Positions 58,348 to 64,000 of a stretch of DNA of 64,000 bases are shown here, piece after piece. Below the pieces are notes generated by a model. The model was given only the letters and a program-made list of their open reading frames with translations, was not told the DNA's origin and ran no database searches. The stretch's first letter is position 1. Every line of letters starts with the position of its first letter. The stretch lies in contig NC_092600.1 in assembly GCF_047663525.1 (NCBI RefSeq), forward strand, positions 930,001 to 994,000. Reading direction: 5' to 3'. The position numbers and the translations under genes were made by a program. This stretch comes from Anas platyrhynchos. Its lineage: Eukaryota > Chordata > Aves > Anseriformes > Anatidae.

Positions 58348-60984
58348 GTAAACAAAATCAGCTGGGGCAGGGAGCTGACACCGAGCTTTTCCTTTTATCA
58401 GAATTAATTAGCTGCAAAACTACAGAAGAATCAGACCTGGCAAAGGAGTCTTTGGGGGCGGGGGGGGAAAAAAAAGCTGCCAGCTTGCAGGATGTGTGCT
58501 GTAGTTTGGGGAGCAGTCAGTTGTATGCCAGATCAGCTGCTGGAAGGCGCAGGGGCCTTCCAGTCCCCCCCCGCAGGGGGCCTGCACAGCAATAGGAGTA
58601 GTTCTGTAATTCTGTATTCTCAGAGTAATGGGAGGTAATCCTGCAGAGCTGATCGCCATGAGAGGCGGCCCTGATGCTCGAGCACCCGAATGACTTCAGT
58701 GTTGCATGTGCTGACTGTAAAACAGCTTTCCATAAATTCCTGGTGATTGCCTATCTGCCTACAGTTAATCAATTTTATGAAAACAGCTAATTAGGAAATA
58801 CTGTGTTTGCTTCTGTAGTTGTTGCAATAGGCTGGTAACTATTTGCTGCCCGGACCTGCAGCCATACAGCAGCTATGAACATAGACAGGTTTGCCACTTA
58901 GATGGTGGTTTTAATTAAATAACAAATAGTTTGTTCTTCCTTTATATACCTGTCGGTGCTGGTATAGCTCGATGCACAGCTGACAGAGCACTGAACATCA
59001 CTTCCATCTGAAACTTGTTGGGAGAACCCCCCCTCCTTCCCAGCCTGCACCCCTCCTGGCTGCCAGTGGGACAGGAGGGGGGCTGGGGCTGGGGGCAAGA
59101 GGCCCTGTGCCAGCAGTGCCCTGGGTAAGGCTGTACCCAGACACATAGCAGGACAAGTGTGTCACTCATGTCTGCCTCTGTTTGGTCTATGCATTTTGAT
59201 AAAGTGCTCTTGACCCCAAAAGTCATCTGTGCATGCAAAGCCTTTGTTTTTCCTCTGGTCAGTGCCAGATAAGGCTCTGGGATGCATTAGTGAAGAATGC
59301 AGATTTGGTAATGGAAAATTGTGGTCAGTAACTGAAATCCTTGATCAGAAAGCTAATAGCATGTTCCTAACAAATCATGGGAATGTTTAATGCATTCAGT
59401 AAGAGTACGTGAGCTGTCGCCCAGGAATATTGCTGTAAAAACACCTTGATGATGAAACACAGAAAGGCTCCAAGATACTTTCTGGGGGAAGTAGAAGGTT
59501 ACTAAACGCTGCCTCCCTTTCGAGGATTTCCTCCCTCAGCCTAGTTGCAGTAAGTACTTCACGGCCACGTTTGAAAAGCATTTCAAAAACTGTCCATCTA
59601 TGTGCTGGCTGTCATGCCAAATTTGTGTCTATAGTTCAAGACAGGATTAGCTCCGTGGATGCAGTTGCTGTCAAAAGATTCATCTAGGGATATGAGCTAA
59701 GGTTTTCACTATTTCCTGTGAAATCTTCATGAAAACAAACTTTTTGAAGAGAGCAAGCGGGAAAGAGTTGTGCATAACCTTAGCTTGCTGCTCAAGATCT
59801 GAGTACACTTTTGAGTAACCACTATACAAGACCAAACAGCGAAGCCATCATTAGCATCAAAGTTTCATTTGCTACCATTGTTCACTATTTTTAATTTATA
59901 TTGAGCCTCTGAAAGTAGTCTGTGACATGAGATATCTAAAGGTAAACAAGTTAACCTTTCTCTTTCAGTAACAATGTGAGTTTTAACTGGGGATGCATGT
60001 ATGGGGTGAGGAGGAGAAAGGGGGAATAATTTCATCTCCAGAACATCCATTTGTGTTAATCAGTCATGTATCAGGTATTGGATTCTTCCTGCCTAGACCA
60101 TCCTGCAAAGACAGACTTTTTAGCTCTTGGCTCGGGAACAGGGGCTTCTATTAATGTGTGAGACTTTCCTAGAATTTTAAAAACAAAACCGAGGAGTTGT
60201 CAAAATAATAGTGGCAGCATTTTAAACCACACATGTTTGGTGCTTGAATAGGAGTCAATTTCTATTGGACCTAACTCCTATCATCCCAGCTGGACTTCAG
60301 GCCCCCCCAAACCTCGAAATTAAAGGAGATAACACCGTGTTCCTTCTGATATCTGCATTCTACAGTTAAAAGCTGTGAAAATCTGTGCAGTTTATGTAAC
60401 TAAAGATTTTTTAATTCTGTGATTTTTAAAAATCCTTACCTTTCTAATAGCTTCATCACAGCAATTGCTAAGGGAAATCATGCCATAGTCGATAAAATGC
60501 TGCTTTACAGCACTGCAGAATTGGAACAAACTGTCTGTGCCCCGTCTGCCTTCGTGGTAGCACTGCTTGTGAATCCCCACTGGCACCAAATACAACTAAA
60601 ATACTGCAAAGTGCCTCTGCTACGTCTACATCTGAGACAGCACATGCATATCTGGAAGTATTTTCCATTTCATGTTAGAGTAATGTCAAGCATTTCTGTT
60701 CATTCTCCGTGATTAATATTGGGCATATACTGTAATAATGTGTATAGAATATTACAGTTTTGTGATGTATGTGCACTGAGGGGAAGGTGGAGATGACGAA
60801 ATGGCAGTGGTAATGATCTGTAAAGTTTTAGGACATAAGAAAACAATAAAAATTGAGACAAAACAGAGGGGAGGATATGATTTCAGTTGTATTGGCCCAC
60901 TACCAAATAAATGACAGGGAACTGTGTGGAGTATTGAAATCCAGCTTGTAAAACATTAGAATATACAGTAGAGAGGTTATTTTC

Positions 60985-61062
60985 CATTCCAGCTCTGCAG
61001 CTGCCCTGTGACCTAAAGTAATTCACTTCAAATCTGTGTTTTGCCCCCTTCTTGTCTGATCT
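60985..61062 (+). mobile_element. Possible MIR-like SINE remnant
   Basis: The segment reads 'ttccattccagctctgcagctg', 'ccctgtgacctaaagtaattcactt', 'caaatctgtgttttg', then 'cttcttgtctga'. The order and spacing follow the MIR core 'ggctctgccact..agctgtgtgacctt.ggcaagtcacttaacctctctgtgcctcagtttcctcatctg'. Divergence is high, so the call is tentative. Confidence 0.4.
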
Positions 61063-63110
61063 CTTGCCAACAGTCTTCCAGTGTATGCTTGGCCAACACC
61101 TGACATGGGGGTGATGTGGGAGGCGAGGGGGGCGTTTGTCTTCACTGAGGTCTACAAAGGTTGCTAGAATCAAAGCATAACCTCTAATCTCGTGTTCCGT
61201 GTAATGCCTACCCCACTTAATTTCAACAGGGCAGTCTGTGTAACTGAGGACACAGCTGGACTAGATGAGGTGTCTGTTGACCAGGTAGGATTGCCCCTGA
61301 ATTTGGCTAGCTAGACAAATATTTGCACAGGTAGCAGTAGTGCACTGGTACAATCTTCACAGCAGGTTGTATGACTGGTTGGAGAGCCTCTGGCAGGAAA
61401 AATCCAAGCTGCTAACACATCGATGTTTCAGGTCTATGTCTTGACTCATCAGTTTGCACTGACGTCCTTGACGTACTCTCTTCTCTGATGTTCTTCCCTA
61501 AACTGGGCAAACCAAATTCAGTTTAAATTCAGGCAGCGCAACACGCTGGGATTCCTGCACCCGTGGAAGGCAAAATCATTGACTGTGAACCTGGGGCACC
61601 CTGATCGTGTGTGCTGTGGTCACCTGGTTCTGCTGCGGAACTGCACAATTGCATTTAGCTCCCCTTCCGTTCTAACCAATTCTGTTTTCAGTCGAGCTGT
61701 TCTTGTCACTTTAAGCACTGAAATATCCTCAAGGCTGATAAGAAGGTACGCTGTTAAACACAAGCACTGGCTGAATATCGCATCGTATCGCATCGCTGCA
61801 ATGGGTGGTTGGGCTCTTCCCACACTCCGAGCTCCTCTGAGCACAGAGGGATGTGTGTGTGCCCCGTGGGCTGTGATAGCTGCAGGGAAGTTCGATGGGC
61901 AGGAGGCCTTCACTCAGCACCAATGTGAAACAATCGCCTCAAAAGCTAGATGGACTTGTGCATGTGAGCTTATTGGCAGTAATTTGTATTTTTACTCATC
62001 AGGGGCTGCTTATTCTGATAATAAATAATAAAATTTGTCATCAAGCACCTCAAGTGGCTTGACAGTCCTTAGTTAAACACCACAATATTCTTTAAGCAAG
62101 TAAATTATTGCATACCAGAGGTAGGTACGATGGGACTGAAGAGCAAAAGAAACTCCTGTTGTGAAGCATGTTGTGTATATGCCCACTCTTCAAAATAAGA
62201 AAAATGTGAAAGGGCAAAGTGGGAATTGCATTCAAAACACAAAGTCATCACCTAGTTGCATTTTTTTAGTCTATGAGCATTCACTGCATTTTGCCAGCAG
62301 AGTGCTGCTGAGTGCCCCATGCGTGTGACAGCTCAGTGGTGGGGAAGAGAACCCGCTAATGGGACAGACTGGGCACGTCTGGGGAGATCTGGCTCCTGCC
62401 TCGTGTCAGCCTCTCTGCTTTCAGTCAGCATCTCCTGAATTAAGGCCTACAATAATTAGTGGTTTTGTTTTTCTCATATTAAAGTTCTTAGCTGAAGAGG
62501 AGGAAGAATTAACACTGCATTATGCGCTATTATGACCTAAAGAGAGAATGCTGAATCTACAAGGCTGCTATAACCATTAAGTGTAATAAAATCTAATTTA
62601 TAGTTAGTGATAGAATATAAAAGAATTATGAAGGCTTTCACTAAAGATTTAATACTTACAGTAAAACATGTTTGCACTAACATTATCCCCCTCCAGTGAG
62701 GATTTTACAATCCATTACAATTCATCCGGGTGACGAGGCGTGGAGCAGAGGCAGGGTTCAGTCTGGGCATGAAGGTGGAGCCAGCTGTGCTACCGGGCTC
62801 TGCAAAAGGATCAGCTTTAGCTCTGTGTGACACAGACCTAGGGGTTTTGTTCTGCTATCATAAAAATAACATGTACAGTTACACATCAGAGGAAAGAAAA
62901 TAAGAAAATGAGTCTTTGTAGAGGAAAAGGATGTTCCTGCTAGGCTCTCTATAAACTGAGCAATGCTTTAGGAAGTGAGAGTCAAGAAGCAGTTGTTGGC
63001 TTTTTACAAGGTGCTAGGCACCAAAATCTCATATGTAAGAAACTTAGAAAATAAGATTTCCTTATGTTGGCCAAGGTGCAGGAAAGCCGGATTTTACACA
63101 CATTCATGCG

Positions 63111-63147
63111 CACACACACACACACACACACACGCACACACACACAC
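63111..63147. repeat. (CA)n microsatellite
   Basis: About 18 CA units with one CG interruption. Likely polymorphic. Confidence 0.95.
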
Positions 63148-64000
63148 TGACTCGGGAGCAGGCTTGCATTTACCTGCCGGTGGCATTTTTCTGTTCTGTT
63201 CCCGGGGAAAAGCTGGCGTAAGCCGAGGTGTGCGTCTGAGCTACGCCCATGGCAACTCGAGTGTGCCTGCGGGCACGTTGCTATGCTACAAATGCACGGC
63301 CAACTTTATTCGATGGGAAAGCTGAGAGGTGTTAATATATCTGAAACTGATAATTTCAAATATTAAATGTGAGACGGGCTTCAAAAAGCTTTAGTCATGG
63401 GAATCATTTCCTGCTTCCCAATTTAAGAAAAATAAATCTTCTCAGCAGCTGCGAGCAGCTCCCTCTGCCCAGCAACATCAGCTCTGAGCACTCGCCTTCA
63501 CCCCTGGTCCCTGCTCCCAGTGCCCCGGGCCGGGGCTGGGGCATGCCCCTCATGTGTCCTGGTGCCACCTTTCTCGAGTGGCACCGTGAGCCCTGCTCGT
63601 GTGCCCTGCGCTGGGTGCTCGCTGCCTGCTGCTGGCCTGTGGGAGCAGGCTGGGGGCTTCTGCACATGGACACCTCCTGGCAGAGGTAAAACAATCCTGG
63701 GACTGTCCTTTAGGAACACAGATGTTTTGGTACATGTACCTCCCACATCAGACATGAAACAGAAGCAGGGCGTTTACAGTGAAAAAACAGACTTTTAAAA
63801 CTAAATTATGAAAAGAGCTGGACAGCTCCGGAGGAGGAACAGGCTCAATGGGCAGGGTGCTAAGCTGGACTTTATGAAACCCATGGTGACACATGGGCAA
63901 GCCCAGCATCTTTCTCCTGCTTGTGGAACAACATAACTTTTTGCTAATTCTTGCTCATCTGTCATAATTTGTTGTTCTCTCAACACATGGTGGCATGTAG

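Larger units (their letters stand above)
42471..64000. other. Gene-free intergenic region to the right edge
   Basis: I find no supported exon, RNA gene or intact mobile element. Content I can name: two MIR-like remnants (about 42478-42600 and 60985-61062), a CpG-rich patch at 43640-43930 with a CTCF-type motif, simple repeats (51614-51629, 54351-54381, 58332-58347, 63111-63147), and AT-rich segments with many homeodomain-type cores (44400-44660, 58720-58925, 62440-62720). Local GC-rich stretches (45.0-46.3, 47.4-47.7, 53.2-53.9, 57.2-58.0, 63.45-63.7 kb) give open frames on both strands without recognisable domains. Confidence 0.7.

Noticed and set aside
63111-63147. CRISPR-like or other structured array
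   Set aside because: It is a plain CA dinucleotide repeat. No spaced direct repeats of CRISPR type exist in the window.

Overview
This window looks like avian nuclear DNA, most likely from a galliform such as chicken. It contains CR1 LINE fragments with typical bird 3' ends, few other interspersed repeats, two very GC-rich promoter islands, and genes split by GT-AG introns. It holds two protein-coding genes arranged head to head. KCTD16 is on the minus strand, with only its first coding exon present. YIPF5 is complete on the plus strand with five coding exons. The same divergent KCTD16/YIPF5 pair is known from human 5q31. On the human map the sequence right of YIPF5 would face HMHB1/NR3C1, and the sequence left of position 16190 would lie inside the large KCTD16 intron.

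Layout: (1) 1-16190 is the KCTD16 intron downstream of its first coding exon. It has two recognisable CR1 fragments, an RFX-type X-box and no exon I can support. (2) 16191-17022 encodes KCTD16 residues 1-277 (BTB/T1 and H1 domains). A spliced 5' leader is predicted (17023-17334, 271-bp intron, donor at 17605/17606), and four short uORFs lie in the leader. (3) 17780-19030 is the KCTD16 CpG island. It contains a pentamer-based minisatellite and a strong match to the REST/NRSF RE1 element. (4) 19030-24600 is the intergenic spacer. (5) 24600-25330 is the YIPF5 CpG-island promoter, with paired NRF1-type motifs, an ETS motif and an E-box. (6) 25132-30300 is the YIPF5 coding region, a 256-residue five-span Golgi/ER membrane protein. 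An AT-rich probable 3' UTR follows, reaching about 30.75 kb or 32.15 kb. (7) From about 32.2 kb to 64 kb I see no gene. This part has a CR1 fragment, two MIR-like SINE remnants, simple repeats, a small CpG-rich patch with a good CTCF-type motif, and several AT/homeobox-motif-rich stretches that could be conserved noncoding elements.

The two genes are not known to act together. KCTD16 is a neuronal auxiliary subunit of GABA-B receptors. YIPF5 is a broadly expressed ER-to-Golgi trafficking protein. Their promoter contents fit this contrast: an RE1-like neuronal-restriction element for KCTD16, and NRF1/ETS housekeeping motifs for YIPF5. I found no CRISPR array, no prokaryotic feature, no intact retroelement or viral gene, and no tRNA or rRNA. 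I do not see evidence of a wholly new system. The most interesting items are regulatory.
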